A stretch of 49,139 nucleotides of DNA from UBA8752 sp042095055 (GTDB lineage: Bacteria; Bacteroidota; Bacteroidia; Flavobacteriales_D; Sanyastnellaceae), in assembly GCA_042095055.1 (NCBI GenBank), contig JBELBZ010000016.1, positions 1 through 49,139 on the forward strand, given 5' to 3'. Positions 8,672 through 17,798 of this stretch are shown one piece after another. Within the stretch, counting starts at the first letter, position 1. Each line of letters opens with the position of its first letter. The notes under the pieces are model-generated. The model saw only the letters and a program-made list of their open reading frames with translations. It was not told where the DNA came from and ran no database searches. The position numbers and the translations under genes were made by a program.

Positions 8672-9226
8672 ATGCGGATGGTCTTCTTCTATATGGTTCC
8701 CTTGCTCATCGCACTCGCCAGCTGCGGGTCTGCAAAGCAGGATACTGCCGAAGGACCAATAACCACGCCCGTATTGCCTCTTCTAGAACCCATGGAAGGT
8801 TTGGCCATTCGCGTGTTAGCAGAGGCAGGCGAAGCAGACAGCATGGCTCAATTCATTTTGGTCACGGAATTGGACCTTCCCGAGGGCTCTTATGTGATCT
8901 CGGCCCTTTCCGATCGGGACTACCTGGGCAAGTTCAACGTCACATGGCAAGACACCGCCATCGCACCTTCCGGACCACTGACCGAGTCACCGCCCTCAAT
9001 GCCCGGTTGGGAGCCCTTTGACAAGGTGTACACCCCCATGATGATGACGTCCACCATCCTGCGCCAACAATGGGAAACACCCCCCGGGAAAAGTCCCATT
9101 GCAGGGCAGGTGTTTTTCGTCTTAGAGCCGCAATGTGTGGCCTATGCGATGGACTTTACAGTAGAAAAAGAGCCGTACGGATGGTCCGCCACTTATGGCT
9201 TGGTGTACAAGGCCAATCCAGGCTGA
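8672..9226 (+). CDS. Small lipoprotein of unknown function
   Basis: Unrecognised 184-residue protein. The N-terminus is a short lipoprotein signal with lipobox 'LASC' (Cys at about 18), then a low-complexity linker and a domain of about 150 residues with beta-type patterning ('FILVTELDLPEGSYVIS', 'GQVFFVLEPQCVAYAMDF'). This pattern resembles the flavobacterial lipoproteins built around a single beta-sandwich, but no family can be named. An upstream in-frame start at 8612 would translate through the terminator, so the ATG at 8672 (or 8678) is preferred. Its stop lies 9 bases from the convergent rmuC stop. Confidence 0.75.
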   Translation: MRMVFFYMVPLLIALASCGSAKQDTAEGPITTPVLPLLEPMEGLAIRVLAEAGEADSMAQFILVTELDLPEGSYVISALSDRDYLGKFNVTWQDTAIAPSGPLTESPPSMPGWEPFDKVYTPMMMTSTILRQQWETPPGKSPIAGQVFFVLEPQCVAYAMDFTVEKEPYGWSATYGLVYKANPG

Positions 9227-9235
9227 AACAAGGCC

Positions 9236-10573
9236 TCAGTCCTCAACAACAACCGCTTCATCCGAAGCACCACCCTCCTCCGACAGGGACAGAATCCTGC
9301 TGCTCTCGTCAGCATCGATCATGGCCACATCGCGCAGCTTGCGTTCCATGACGTTGGTTCGGGTATTTCTGAGCTTTTCCAGTTCACTTTTGGCCTTGCC
9401 CAGCCGGTCGTCGACCTTGCCCAGCTGCTCAGTGAACTTGCCAAACTCGGTCTTCACCGCTTCCAATATCTTCCAGACTTCGCTGCTCCGCTTGGTCACA
9501 GCCAAAGTCCGGAATCCCATCTGCAAACTGTTGAGCAAAGCCGACATGGTGGTTGGCCCCGTGATGGTGATGCGGTACTTCCGCTGCAAGGTTTCAAAAA
9601 TGCCCGGGTGCCTCAACACCTCCGCGTAGAGGCTCTCCACCGGCAAAAACATGATGCCAAAATCAGTGGTGTGGGGCACCTCCACATACTTCTCGCTGAT
9701 GTCTTTGGCAAAGGACTCTATGGTGCGGGCCAACGCCTTCTCGGACGCTTGAATGGCGGCCAAGTCTCCGGATTCACGGGCGTTTAACAGGTCTTCATAT
9801 CCCTTGAGCGGAAACTTGCTGTCGATGGGGAGCCACACCATCTCATTGTTGTCCTGACCCGGCATCCGGACCGCGAACTCCACCCGCTCTGAACTTCCCG
9901 GACGGGTGGCGATGTTCTCCTCGTACTGCTCGGTGGTCAGCAGCTGCTCGAGAATGTTGCCCAATTGATATTCTCCCAGGATGCCTTTGGTTTTGACATT
10001 GGTCAAGACCTTCTTGAGGTCACCGACACCACTGGCCAACGTTTGCATCTCCCCCAGTCCTTTGTGGACCTGTTCCAGCCTGTCGCTGACTTGCTTGAAA
10101 GACTCCCCGAGGCGCTTCTCCAAAGTGACCTCGAGCTTCTCATCCACCGTCTTGCGCATCTCATCCAACCGCTTTCCGTTGTCTTCGCGCATTTCCTTGA
10201 GTTGCTTCTCCACCGTGCCCCTGACGTCCTTGACCGAGTCCAGGCTCTTTTTGCCTTGATCGTCGAGTTGCTTTAGCAAATCGCCAAACCGGTCGCGCAT
10301 CACATCGGACTGGGCCTTCCCTTGATCGTCTACCTGCTTTCGAAAAGCATCAAACCCTTCCTTCACCTCTTTGCGCTGGGCTTGGGCCAACTCGGCCCCC
10401 TCCTTGCGGTTCTCCCGAAATTCTTCCCGCAACGTGGCCTCCAATCTGTCCATTCGGTCTTCAACCTTCCCTGCATCTGCACCATTCCCTTCGCGGACGC
10501 GCGTCATCACCAAAAAACATGCAAGGGCAGAAAACAGAGCGGCAAGCGCAGAAAGAATGAGGGCAAAGGACAT
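9236..10573 (-). CDS. rmuC: RmuC family DNA recombination protein
   Basis: The 445-residue product has one N-terminal membrane anchor (residues about 4-24). A long charged coiled coil of repeating 'EMR', 'LDDQGK' and 'RKEVKEGFDAFRKQVDDQ' segments runs to about 190. The C-terminal RmuC nuclease-fold domain follows ('KGILGEYQLGNILEQLLT', 'VWLPIDSKFPLKGYEDLL', 'TTDFGIMFLPVESLYAEVL', 'ITGPTTMSALLNSLQMGF'). In Escherichia coli, RmuC limits recombination at inverted repeats; the family is predicted to be an endonuclease. The length and motif order are normal. The gene is monocistronic and converges on the small lipoprotein gene. Confidence 0.95.
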   Translation of the reverse strand: MSFALILSALAALFSALACFLVMTRVREGNGADAGKVEDRMDRLEATLREEFRENRKEGAELAQAQRKEVKEGFDAFRKQVDDQGKAQSDVMRDRFGDLLKQLDDQGKKSLDSVKDVRGTVEKQLKEMREDNGKRLDEMRKTVDEKLEVTLEKRLGESFKQVSDRLEQVHKGLGEMQTLASGVGDLKKVLTNVKTKGILGEYQLGNILEQLLTTEQYEENIATRPGSSERVEFAVRMPGQDNNEMVWLPIDSKFPLKGYEDLLNARESGDLAAIQASEKALARTIESFAKDISEKYVEVPHTTDFGIMFLPVESLYAEVLRHPGIFETLQRKYRITITGPTTMSALLNSLQMGFRTLAVTKRSSEVWKILEAVKTEFGKFTEQLGKVDDRLGKAKSELEKLRNTRTNVMERKLRDVAMIDADESSRILSLSEEGGASDEAVVVED

Positions 10574-10828
10574 CGTGTGCAGAATCGAGAACTAGAAGAT
10601 GAAAGGTAACGGGATTTGATGCTCATGACGCGAACCGTTCTCTTGAACACTGCACGCCAATGCACCACCTCGTATTCGGGCGCCCCTTGCTGTCCCAAAC
10701 CTGGATGAAGGTCCTTAAAACAAGGGTCGACAGAAATGAAACCGAACAAAAAAACATGGACAACGTATCAGGTCCAAATTGAAAACGGGCTCCTTTCTGA
10801 AAGAAATTGAGCGCAACACTTTACATCA

Positions 10829-11242
10829 ATGAAACATTTATTTCCATTTCTTGGAGGCTTGGTGACTTTTATGGTCATCAGCACCATTTTTTACATGGGC
10901 ATCATGCCCTATCCAACGAGCTCCTGCGTCGTTCCTGAAGACCAAATGAACATGGGCGCTATGCTCCTGGGCAATGTCCTCGTGGTGGGCTTGGCTGTCT
11001 ATTTGGTCCACCTGGGCGGCGGTTTTTCTGCAGCCAACGGAGCCCGGCACGGTGCCGTCGCCGGCCTGACTGCCAATGGCTTCCTCAACATCTTCGTCTA
11101 CGCCTTCTTCACCTGCGATGGCGGACACATTTTTCCATTGGGAGAGGCCATCATCGACATCGTGGCCAATGTGGTCTTCATGGCCGCAACAGGAGCTGTG
11201 ATTGGCATTCTGTACCAGCGGAATGCCGCTAAGAGCGCTTAA
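10829..11242 (+). CDS. Small integral membrane protein of unknown function
   Basis: 137 residues with about four hydrophobic segments: about 5-27, 44-63, a middle Ala/Gly-rich segment at about 75-95, and 107-130. A short loop carries 'SSCVVPEDQM' and a later one 'TCDGGH'. I do not recognise the family. It is followed by a clear terminator, so it is probably a single-gene transcript. The 255 bases upstream, back to rmuC, hold no gene that I can support. Confidence 0.75.
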   Translation: MKHLFPFLGGLVTFMVISTIFYMGIMPYPTSSCVVPEDQMNMGAMLLGNVLVVGLAVYLVHLGGGFSAANGARHGAVAGLTANGFLNIFVYAFFTCDGGHIFPLGEAIIDIVANVVFMAATGAVIGILYQRNAAKSA

Positions 11243-11255
11243 CTAGGATGAATTG

Positions 11256-11291
11256 AAAGGCCCCTTGAACCATAGGTTCGAGGGGCTTTTT
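11256..11291 (+). terminator. Rho-independent terminator after the small membrane protein
   Basis: AAAGGCCCCTTGAAC, a four-base loop, then GTTCGAGGGGCTTTTT form a long GC-rich hairpin with a T run, 13 bases after the stop at 11242. Confidence 0.85.
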
Positions 11292-11384
11292 CGTGCCCAA
11301 AATCAGCGGGGCTTTTACCAGCTCCCATCCTCTTGTCCTGTTTTCCTGAGGGCAAGAATGATCGTTTGCCCTTATCAGCGATGC

Positions 11385-12158
11385 TCAGTGCTGGTGGACA
11401 AAGTGTTTTCGATCAAAGCGGAGACGTTCACCGTAGACTCCGCCTTCCGCGCGCTTCCCTGCCGAAATCACCATGGTCACCAGCGCCTGTCTGGGCAATC
11501 CCAAGATCTGCTTGACCCGAGCACTGTCCAGACCTTCCATGGGACAGGTGTCAAATCCATGCGCACGCATGGCCAACATAAAATGGGCACAGGCCAACGC
11601 CGTTGATTTGTGCGCCCAAATCCGCATGCCCCACTTGCCGATGGGTTCGCGCGGGTAAGGTTTGGTGCGGCCACGCCACCGGGTAATGGCCCACTTGAAA
11701 GGCGTGCGCCACCCGAAAGCCCCCTGGTCATAGACGAGAGGCGTAATCTTGCGGTAGTACTGGTAAGCGCCCTTGGAAACATCGCCTTTGCGGTCAAAGG
11801 CCTCGATCATCCACTGGTTGTTTCGGCGCCACAAATCGGGACGTCCCACAAACACCAGCAATTCAGGTGCAGTCCCCGCAGCCGGTTGGGACAAACAAGC
11901 CTTGACCAGTGCCGCTTTTTTGTCGGCGTCCACCACGTGGTGGATCTCCCAGGCCTGCAGGTTTGAGGAGTTTGGCGCCTTCAGAGCTGCATCCAAACAT
12001 GCATCCATCACATCCTCAGGAACCCGATCATCTGCATAGACCCGCACACTGCGGCGCGAATCCACCACAGCATGAAATGCTGCTGCATCCGTTTCCGGTG
12101 CAGGAGCCGCCTGGCGCGATTTCGCTTCAACCGGCTTGAAAATGTTGGCTTTGGACAT
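11385..12158 (-). CDS. Nitroreductase family protein
   Basis: The 257-residue product matches FMN-dependent nitroreductases: 'DSRRSVRVYADDRVPEDVMD' near residues 32-52, 'ALKAPNSSNLQAWEIHHV' (FMN-contacting region), 'ALACAHFMLAMRAHGFDTCPMEG' and 'LGLPRQALVTMVISAGKRA'. The enzymes reduce nitro-aromatics, quinones or enones with NAD(P)H; the physiological substrate here is unknown. It lies downstream of the TspO-hydrolase fusion on the same strand, 64 bases away, so co-transcription is possible. Confidence 0.93.
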   Translation of the reverse strand: MSKANIFKPVEAKSRQAAPAPETDAAAFHAVVDSRRSVRVYADDRVPEDVMDACLDAALKAPNSSNLQAWEIHHVVDADKKAALVKACLSQPAAGTAPELLVFVGRPDLWRRNNQWMIEAFDRKGDVSKGAYQYYRKITPLVYDQGAFGWRTPFKWAITRWRGRTKPYPREPIGKWGMRIWAHKSTALACAHFMLAMRAHGFDTCPMEGLDSARVKQILGLPRQALVTMVISAGKRAEGGVYGERLRFDRKHFVHQH

Positions 12159-12222
12159 GGCGCCAAAGATGCAGTGCGCGCCCTTGCCATTTGCAAGAAC
12201 TCCTTATTGAACCACCACAAGT

Positions 12223-13686
12223 TCAATTCCAGAGCATGGCAGCGAAAGCTGAGGCACTGCTGTCCTGCCTGACGTCGTATGTCTGCTTGAGCAAGACCAC
12301 AGCGGTATTGGTCTCGGGGTCGGCATAGTGGATGGTGTTGAAATACCCACTCCAAAAGAAGGAGCCCGCCGCATCTCCACCTGTGCGAACGCCACACACC
12401 AATCCCTGGTGCCATCCCGCCCCCTCTAACAAGCCCGGTGCCTGATCCGACATGGCCGAGTCGATGGTCGCTTCTTCCAAAAGGCGGGTTCCACCTGCCA
12501 TACCGCGATCGAGATAGCACTGNNNNNNNNNNNNNNNNNNNNNNNNNNNNNNNNNNNNNNNNNNNNNNNNNNNNNNNNNNNNNNNNNNNNNNNNNNNNNN
12601 NNNNNNNNNNNNNNNNNNNNNNCCCAAACTGTAATTCCATTGATTACCAGGCTGGTGGATCAGACAGGTTGAAGCAATGTTGCGGGCGTTGTCACGGGTG
12701 GAACGGCCATCGACTGGAAACAGGTCCAACACATCGTACTTCTCGTAGAGGGCAGCAAACCGGGGGTCACCTATTTCGCCGTAAGGAATGCCGCAGGTAT
12801 GCGTCATCAGGTGGCGTACCGTCATCTGTGCGGCGGTGGGCTGGGTGGTAAATGTCCCATCGCTGTGCAGCGAATCGAGCACACCCATGGCCGCGAATTC
12901 TGGGAGGTATTGGGCCACAGGGTCATCCAATCCCAATTGACCCCGCTCCCACAACACCAAAGCCGCTGTGGCGGTCAGAGCCTTGCTCTGCGAACAGATT
13001 CTAAACAGGTCGTCCTTGCGCATGGGGAGACCCGCCATGGGGTCGGACATGCCATAGGCCTCGTGTACGGCCACCTGGCCGTCACGCGTAATGAGCAACA
13101 CCGCACCTGGGATTTCGCCCGCCTCCACCGACCACTGTATGGCGCCGTCGAGCCGTTCCCAATCTGCCTCCCATCGACCGCGTGGCCATGGCCCATCGGT
13201 GGGGTTGCCATTCTGAAACACGACATAGGCGTTGAGTGACACGGCCACAGTGAGCCACATCAAATAAGGTGCAATGCCCCACTTTGCGGCGCCTAAAGCA
13301 GGCCAAGCGCGGGCAGCCATCAGTGCGATGGTGGCAAACAACGCAAGGATCTCCACCAAGGCCATTTCGGTCTCCTGCCAACCAAAGAAGATGGGGTTCC
13401 ACGCGACATTGAGCAGCCACGCTGCTGCGAACATCACAGCCCACCGTTGGCGGCCCCTGCCTTTGGCCAATTGATGCCACGCAGCAGCCATAAACCAAGT
13501 GAAACCGAGCATCACGGTCGTCCAAGCGGCTCCAAAAACCCAACCTGGTGGTGTCCACGGCGCCTTGGCCAATCCGGCATACCAATCCGACGCCACTCCC
13601 GGCCCAGTAGCCATGCTACCAAGGGCCAAGCCCACAAAATTCAGAACCCCGAAAATCAGGATCAATGCCGCCTTTTTCTTGGTCAT
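12223..13686 (-). CDS. TspO/MBR membrane domain fused to a serine hydrolase (beta-lactamase/EstB type), interrupted by assembly gap
   Basis: Residues 1 to about 160 form a TspO/MBR tryptophan-rich sensory protein with five hydrophobic segments and the family motif 'APWTPPGWVFGAAWT'. Residues about 175 onward form a class C beta-lactamase/esterase-like domain: SxxK is 'SQSK' (Ser232, Lys235), and 'HLMTHTCGIPYG' and the Tyr motif 'WNYSL' (about 352) follow. The junction near base 13190 is fully sequenced, so the fusion is not caused by the gap. A basic N-terminus and five membrane spans would put the hydrolase outside the cytoplasm. The 100-N gap removes the region just after the Tyr motif, so the true length and in-frame continuity past residue 354 are unproven. 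TspO proteins bind tetrapyrroles or sterol-like ligands; the fused activity is unknown. Confidence 0.85.
   Translation of the reverse strand: MTKKKAALILIFGVLNFVGLALGSMATGPGVASDWYAGLAKAPWTPPGWVFGAAWTTVMLGFTWFMAAAWHQLAKGRGRQRWAVMFAAAWLLNVAWNPIFFGWQETEMALVEILALFATIALMAARAWPALGAAKWGIAPYLMWLTVAVSLNAYVVFQNGNPTDGPWPRGRWEADWERLDGAIQWSVEAGEIPGAVLLITRDGQVAVHEAYGMSDPMAGLPMRKDDLFRICSQSKALTATAALVLWERGQLGLDDPVAQYLPEFAAMGVLDSLHSDGTFTTQPTAAQMTVRHLMTHTCGIPYGEIGDPRFAALYEKYDVLDLFPVDGRSTRDNARNIASTCLIHQPGNQWNYSLXXXXXXXXXXXXXXXXXXXXXXXXXXXXXXXXXXQCYLDRGMAGGTRLLEEATIDSAMSDQAPGLLEGAGWHQGLVCGVRTGGDAAGSFFWSGYFNTIHYADPETNTAVVLLKQTYDVRQDSSASAFAAMLWN
12523..12622. other. Assembly gap (100 N)
   Basis: Exactly 100 unknown bases, a length commonly used as a placeholder for a gap of unknown size. 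It lies within the hydrolase domain of the TspO fusion gene. Any reading frame through it is unproven. Confidence 0.99.
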
Positions 13687-13724
13687 CTGCGGGACTTAGA
13701 AACCGCAACTTCGGCCATGGCGGC

Positions 13725-15941
13725 TTAATCCACAATGAGTCGCACCGCATGTGCCGCATCCCCCTCGGGACGGAGCACCAAGACCAGCGCGCCAGCTGGC
13801 CACCGCGTCGCATCCAAAGACAATGGCCCGCGCCCTTGTCCACTGTCCCATGTGCGACCTGTGGCGTCCACAAGCGACCAATCATAGGCCTGATCCATGC
13901 CCCGTGGCATGACTTGCAATTGGTCGCCGACAGGGTTGGGCCAAACGGCGAAAGCATCCGTTGGCGTGCTGGACATCACCTCCACCCCATTGATGCCCAA
14001 TGCCTCTTGCACCGCACGCACCGCATTGACCTTGCCCCATCCCCACACGGTGCTGCCCTCGGACGGAATCTCACCTGTATGGTCGTCTTCTCGCGCAGTC
14101 ACCCTCAAAGCTTCCCGCACCCCGTCCACGGTCAATTCAGGATTGGCTTGCAACATCAACGCGACGATGCCTGCTACGGCAGGGCCGCTCATACTGGTGC
14201 CGGACAGTTTGGCAAAGGAATAAGTGATCCCATTGAATTCAACGGTTTCAGTGGCGTTGAAACTCGCATCTGTAAAAGAGCTCATGGACGACTCCACCGA
14301 CACGCCAGGCGCCGAAATCTCAGGCTTCAGGCGCCCGTCCAGCGTGGGCCCCAGTGTAGAGAAATTGGCCAGCGTGCCACCCCCCTCGTTGCCCAGGGGA
14401 TTGAGGTACTCGGAGTAATATGCTGCTACAGCGATAACACTCTCAGAGCAAGCGGGGCTTTGAACCCCGAAGTCAGGATTTCCATCCAACCAACCGTCGC
14501 TGGTGGACATGAAATCTTGCCCCCAATTGCCCACGCCATTCGAGAGGTGGGTGGTGTTCCAACAGTGCACCACACCGCCTTCGGCCGCCACTTGCAAACC
14601 GACCCCGACCGGAGCAGTGCCTTTGCGGATGCGGAAACGCGCAAAGGGCCGGCCATTGGCAGGGTGGGCAGCTTCCACCACCAGGTCATACGGAATGGTG
14701 TCGCCATCGTGAATCAGCATGGAGTCCAGCATCATGGGACCACCCTCTGTGGCATACCACGGGCTTTCCAGCACCACATTGCTCCCCATGGAAGTGAGCA
14801 TGAATCCGGCGCTGAAGTCGGCGCCCTCCTCTCCCCACATCGTCAAAGCCTGGCCCCACATGCTGGGGTGGGCCGACTCCGGATAGAACTGCACGCGTGT
14901 GCGCATGGTGTCCGCCTCAAACGCATGGGACACATGGAAGTCGCTGTCCCCATTGTTGCCCGCTGACGCGACGAAAACAACCCCTTCCTCAGACATGGCA
15001 TCGATAAATTGGTTGATCAACCCCTGGCCATCCTTGGTGCCGAATTGCGGCAGGCTCCAGCTGTTGTTGATGACCAGGCGCTTGCCATCGGCTTCGGCCA
15101 CACCCTGCATCCAGGCAAAGGCGTCCATGGCGGCGGCTTCGTCAATCAAGAAGGTGGCGAAGAGCAGCTCCGAACGGGGCGCCATCCCGATGAGCTCTAC
15201 GCCTGCGCCTGCACCACCGGCGATGCCTGCGACATGGGTGCCGTGGTAGGCGAAGCTGTAAATGTTGGCCGTATCAGCAGCCAGCAAAGCAATGTCTTCT
15301 GGAGTCTCAGCCCCGCGGCCATAGCTGTATCCTGCGGGCGCTGGACCGGTTTGCCTGAATTGGTCCCACACGCCGCGGACGCGGCTGTATGTCAGGGCAG
15401 AATCGTAAAACATGGGGTGGGTGTAATCGAACCCCCAGTCGACCACCCCGATCAACACGTCCTCACCGTGAAAGGCCTCGGGCAATCCCAAACCGGCCTG
15501 CACGCTGTCGGCCCGGGTGCCATATCGGGCCTTTTCCAAATCAGCAACAGCCTTACCCGCAAGGTGCCATTGCGTCAGAGGCAAGTCCTCGAGCACAGCC
15601 AATGCATCGACATCCACACGAAACGACAGCACCCCGCCTTTGCTCGCCCCCACCATGACCGCTGGGGCCATGGCGGTCATGGCCTCCATCGCAGCCGCCG
15701 CGTTTTGCATCGGAAGCTGGCCCACAAAGCCCACCGTGAGCCGCCCCTCCATCCGTGCTACCGGATACTGGCTCACTTCCGCAATGAATGCCTTGTCCTC
15801 AGGATATGCGTTGCGCAAATCCATCAGCTCCGACAAGGCCATCCGGGTGGTCATCGGGACTTGCGCCGCAAGGGAGCTTTGGGCATCAACAGAAGCCGAA
15901 CAGGCCAAAACAAAACAGAGGACGAAAGCTTGAATGCGCAT
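13725..15941 (-). CDS. Secreted subtilisin-like serine protease (S8) with T9SS sorting domain
   Basis: A 738-residue exported subtilase. The signal peptide ends near 'ACSASVDAQ'. The catalytic triad is visible: Asp168 in 'IGVVDWGFDYTHP', His233 in 'AYHGTHVAGIAGG' and Ser583 in 'SGTSMSGPAVAGIVALM'. The oxyanion Asn region is 'VFVASAGNNGDSDF'. A large insert between the His and Ser motifs holds a beta-rich segment of the kind common in Bacteroidota subtilases. The C-terminal 80 residues ('VWPNPVGDQLQV', 'DATGRTWDSG', 'AVRLIVD') are a type A T9SS sorting domain, so the enzyme is probably surface-attached or released. The frame is open upstream to 16085, but only the ATG at 15941 gives the signal peptide. 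Confidence 0.94.
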   Translation of the reverse strand: MRIQAFVLCFVLACSASVDAQSSLAAQVPMTTRMALSELMDLRNAYPEDKAFIAEVSQYPVARMEGRLTVGFVGQLPMQNAAAAMEAMTAMAPAVMVGASKGGVLSFRVDVDALAVLEDLPLTQWHLAGKAVADLEKARYGTRADSVQAGLGLPEAFHGEDVLIGVVDWGFDYTHPMFYDSALTYSRVRGVWDQFRQTGPAPAGYSYGRGAETPEDIALLAADTANIYSFAYHGTHVAGIAGGAGAGVELIGMAPRSELLFATFLIDEAAAMDAFAWMQGVAEADGKRLVINNSWSLPQFGTKDGQGLINQFIDAMSEEGVVFVASAGNNGDSDFHVSHAFEADTMRTRVQFYPESAHPSMWGQALTMWGEEGADFSAGFMLTSMGSNVVLESPWYATEGGPMMLDSMLIHDGDTIPYDLVVEAAHPANGRPFARFRIRKGTAPVGVGLQVAAEGGVVHCWNTTHLSNGVGNWGQDFMSTSDGWLDGNPDFGVQSPACSESVIAVAAYYSEYLNPLGNEGGGTLANFSTLGPTLDGRLKPEISAPGVSVESSMSSFTDASFNATETVEFNGITYSFAKLSGTSMSGPAVAGIVALMLQANPELTVDGVREALRVTAREDDHTGEIPSEGSTVWGWGKVNAVRAVQEALGINGVEVMSSTPTDAFAVWPNPVGDQLQVMPRGMDQAYDWSLVDATGRTWDSGQGRGPLSLDATRWPAGALVLVLRPEGDAAHAVRLIVD

Positions 15942-15978
15942 ATCGGCCAAAGATGGTGCGCAATTCACACGGGCACCG

Positions 15979-16539
15979 CTACTTGTGCTTGATGAACCGC
16001 TGGTGGGTATACAGCACAAGGACGAAAGCCACCATCCCCATCCCCACCAAGTGCATGTCATCGGGCGCTGCACCCGGAAACTCACCCCGGTACCTCGCCA
16101 AAAAGGTCAGGCCCATGACAAGCCCCGCGAAATACACAAAGACAGCGTGCATGGGCGCTTTTGCCCGAACATGACGCACACGCCAGGGCTGGGACAAAAT
16201 CAACACATAGGCCAATGCACCACCAATGGCCTTTGGAATCTCCGGTTCAATGCCATTGAGGTACAGGTTAGTGGCGAGGTAACCGAAATGCAGCAGGTGC
16301 ACCCAAGCGAAAAACAACGCGGCCAAAAACCCCGCTTCCCTCGCAGCTTCCCTGCGGTTCCAACGCAGCAGAAATGCCACTGAAACGAGGTAGGCCAAAA
16401 ACGAGAACCGCCCACTGTAACGCGCTGCGAGCCTGACCCCTTCATTGAAGGGGTCACCGCACAGGAAACCCATCCACCCCAGTGAAGCCTGTATCAAAAA
16501 CCCCACCAAGAGAACACCCCAAAAACGAGTTCCGCGCAT
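15979..16539 (-). CDS. Integral membrane protein of unknown function
   Basis: 186 residues with about five or six hydrophobic segments. The segment 'WVHLLHFGYL' holds two His residues in a membrane helix, and a third His lies in 'APMHAVFVYF'. This His spacing faintly recalls ferric-reductase-like transmembrane proteins, but similarity is too weak to assign. It sits 37 bases upstream of the subtilase on the same strand and might be co-transcribed with it. Confidence 0.7.
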   Translation of the reverse strand: MRGTRFWGVLLVGFLIQASLGWMGFLCGDPFNEGVRLAARYSGRFSFLAYLVSVAFLLRWNRREAAREAGFLAALFFAWVHLLHFGYLATNLYLNGIEPEIPKAIGGALAYVLILSQPWRVRHVRAKAPMHAVFVYFAGLVMGLTFLARYRGEFPGAAPDDMHLVGMGMVAFVLVLYTHQRFIKHK

Positions 16540-16619
16540 GCCGCCAATCTATGGCAAACCGACAGCAGCCCCCCATGCGGATTTAAGATGGGAGCGATGT
16601 CAAGGGAACGCTGGCACAG

Positions 16620-17165
16620 TCAAGCCTTGCCCTTGAGGTCTTCCCTGAGGCCTTCGATCGCAGCATGGATGTCGCGCAATACCGACAAAGTGCCGACCTC
16701 ATCCACCGTCGTGGCTGTGCCCCTCGACATCCTGGATTCCTGAAATTCATCCCGGGCACGCATGACCTTCTCTTTGAATTCAGCGGCATCTACGATACCC
16801 ACCAACTTCATGTCGGCTCCCGTTTGTGCGCTGTTGCCCGCTGTTTCCACCTTGAGAATCCGCAGGTCAAACCACTTGAGCAGGGGGTTGTCGATGAAGG
16901 TCAAATCTTGGATGTTTTCCAGCGGGATGGTCTTTTCGGTCTTGAAGTAATGCCCCTTGGAGAACCGCAGATGGCGGGTTGTCAGCGTGCACTGCAAGCT
17001 GTTGTAGTAAAGACGCGTCACCCATTGACCCCATCCCAGCAACCAAATCAGCAGCACGGGAATGCCCACCACCGTCACCAAGAATATCAGGGCAATGGAG
17101 AGAAAGAAATAGCGCTGCAGTCGCGGGTTGAATGATGCCTGAAAAAGCGGAGTCTCGTGGGTCAT
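16620..17165 (-). CDS. Bacterial PH domain (YdbT/bPH2-like) membrane protein
   Basis: About 181 residues from the ATG at 17165. Two hydrophobic segments form a hairpin at about 18-43. A PH-like domain follows ('LTTRHLRFSKGHYFKTEKTIPLENI' region with 'QDLTFIDNPLLKWFDL', and 'LRILKVETAG'), typical of bPH2/DUF304 proteins. The C-terminal 50 residues are charged and probably helical ('FKEKVMRARDEFQ', 'LRDIHAAIEGLREDLK'). The function of this family is poorly known; it is a membrane-associated domain. The frame extends to a GTG at 17195, with another ATG at 17186; the choice of start is uncertain. It follows the DUF1761 gene closely on the same strand. Confidence 0.82.
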   Translation of the reverse strand: MTHETPLFQASFNPRLQRYFFLSIALIFLVTVVGIPVLLIWLLGWGQWVTRLYYNSLQCTLTTRHLRFSKGHYFKTEKTIPLENIQDLTFIDNPLLKWFDLRILKVETAGNSAQTGADMKLVGIVDAAEFKEKVMRARDEFQESRMSRGTATTVDEVGTLSVLRDIHAAIEGLREDLKGKA

Positions 17166-17199
17166 GCGTGGAAGATAGTGGCGCATTACCTCCACGCGC

Positions 17200-17649
17200 T
17201 CATGTCGTTTCAGGCACCTCCGCTCCTGGCATCAGGTGCACCACCAGCACCAAGGTCATGACCGCGACAAACCAGTATCCCACATTGACCAAAATGCCCG
17301 ACCAACTGCGGCGCTCGAACAACAAATTGGTCACCAGAACGGGCATCCCGAGGTATCCAAATGTCATGAAACCATGGTAGGTGGCATGTGCGATAACGCT
17401 GCTTTCGTCACCGTGCCCGTGATACCGCATGGCGAAATAGTACGCGAGGGTAAAAGACATGAGAAAAGTCACGCCCATGGTCACCGCCATGTTGCCCTTT
17501 TTCAGATCCTCCTCCGTAAAGCCCAAACTGTTCATCCAAGCCTTTCCAAAAGCCTTGGGATGATACCAAATCATGCCGATGAGCATGGGAGTCAGCGCTG
17601 CGAGGGTAATGCCGAGCCAGTTCAGCTCATATCCATAATATCCAGTCAT
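17200..17649 (-). CDS. DUF1761 membrane protein
   Basis: About 149 residues from the ATG at 17649, with four hydrophobic segments. The N-terminal block 'PMLIGMIWYHPKAFGKAWM' and the following 'LGFTEEDLKKGN' are characteristic of DUF1761. A longer frame begins at an ATG at 17694; the internal start is preferred because it begins right before the first membrane segment. The function of the family is unknown. It lies just upstream of the PH-domain gene on the same strand, so the two may form a small membrane-protein operon. Confidence 0.85.
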   Translation of the reverse strand: MTGYYGYELNWLGITLAALTPMLIGMIWYHPKAFGKAWMNSLGFTEEDLKKGNMAVTMGVTFLMSFTLAYYFAMRYHGHGDESSVIAHATYHGFMTFGYLGMPVLVTNLLFERRSWSGILVNVGYWFVAVMTLVLVVHLMPGAEVPETT

Positions 17650-17798
17650 GTTGTATTGATTTGCAGGCAAAATGTAGAGCGATTGCCCTGACATTCAACA
17701 CTGTGCAACCCAGACTTATCCCTGCCTGCCCCCTTGCAACGCCAAATTGAAGCGCAGAACATCCCGCAAATTGCGGTCAGACACCTTAACTTTACGAG

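Noticed and set aside
11271..11290. GGTTCGA resembling a tRNA T-loop
   Set aside because: It is the right arm of the terminator at 11256-11291. No acceptor or anticodon arms can be folded around it.
12008..12640. 210-residue frame reading through the N gap
   Set aside because: It exists only because unknown bases contain no stop codons. The nitroreductase and fusion gene explain both sides.
13665..14966. 433-residue open frame on the plus strand
   Set aside because: It lies antisense to the subtilase, has an Arg/His/Pro-rich composition typical of shadow frames and contains no family motif.
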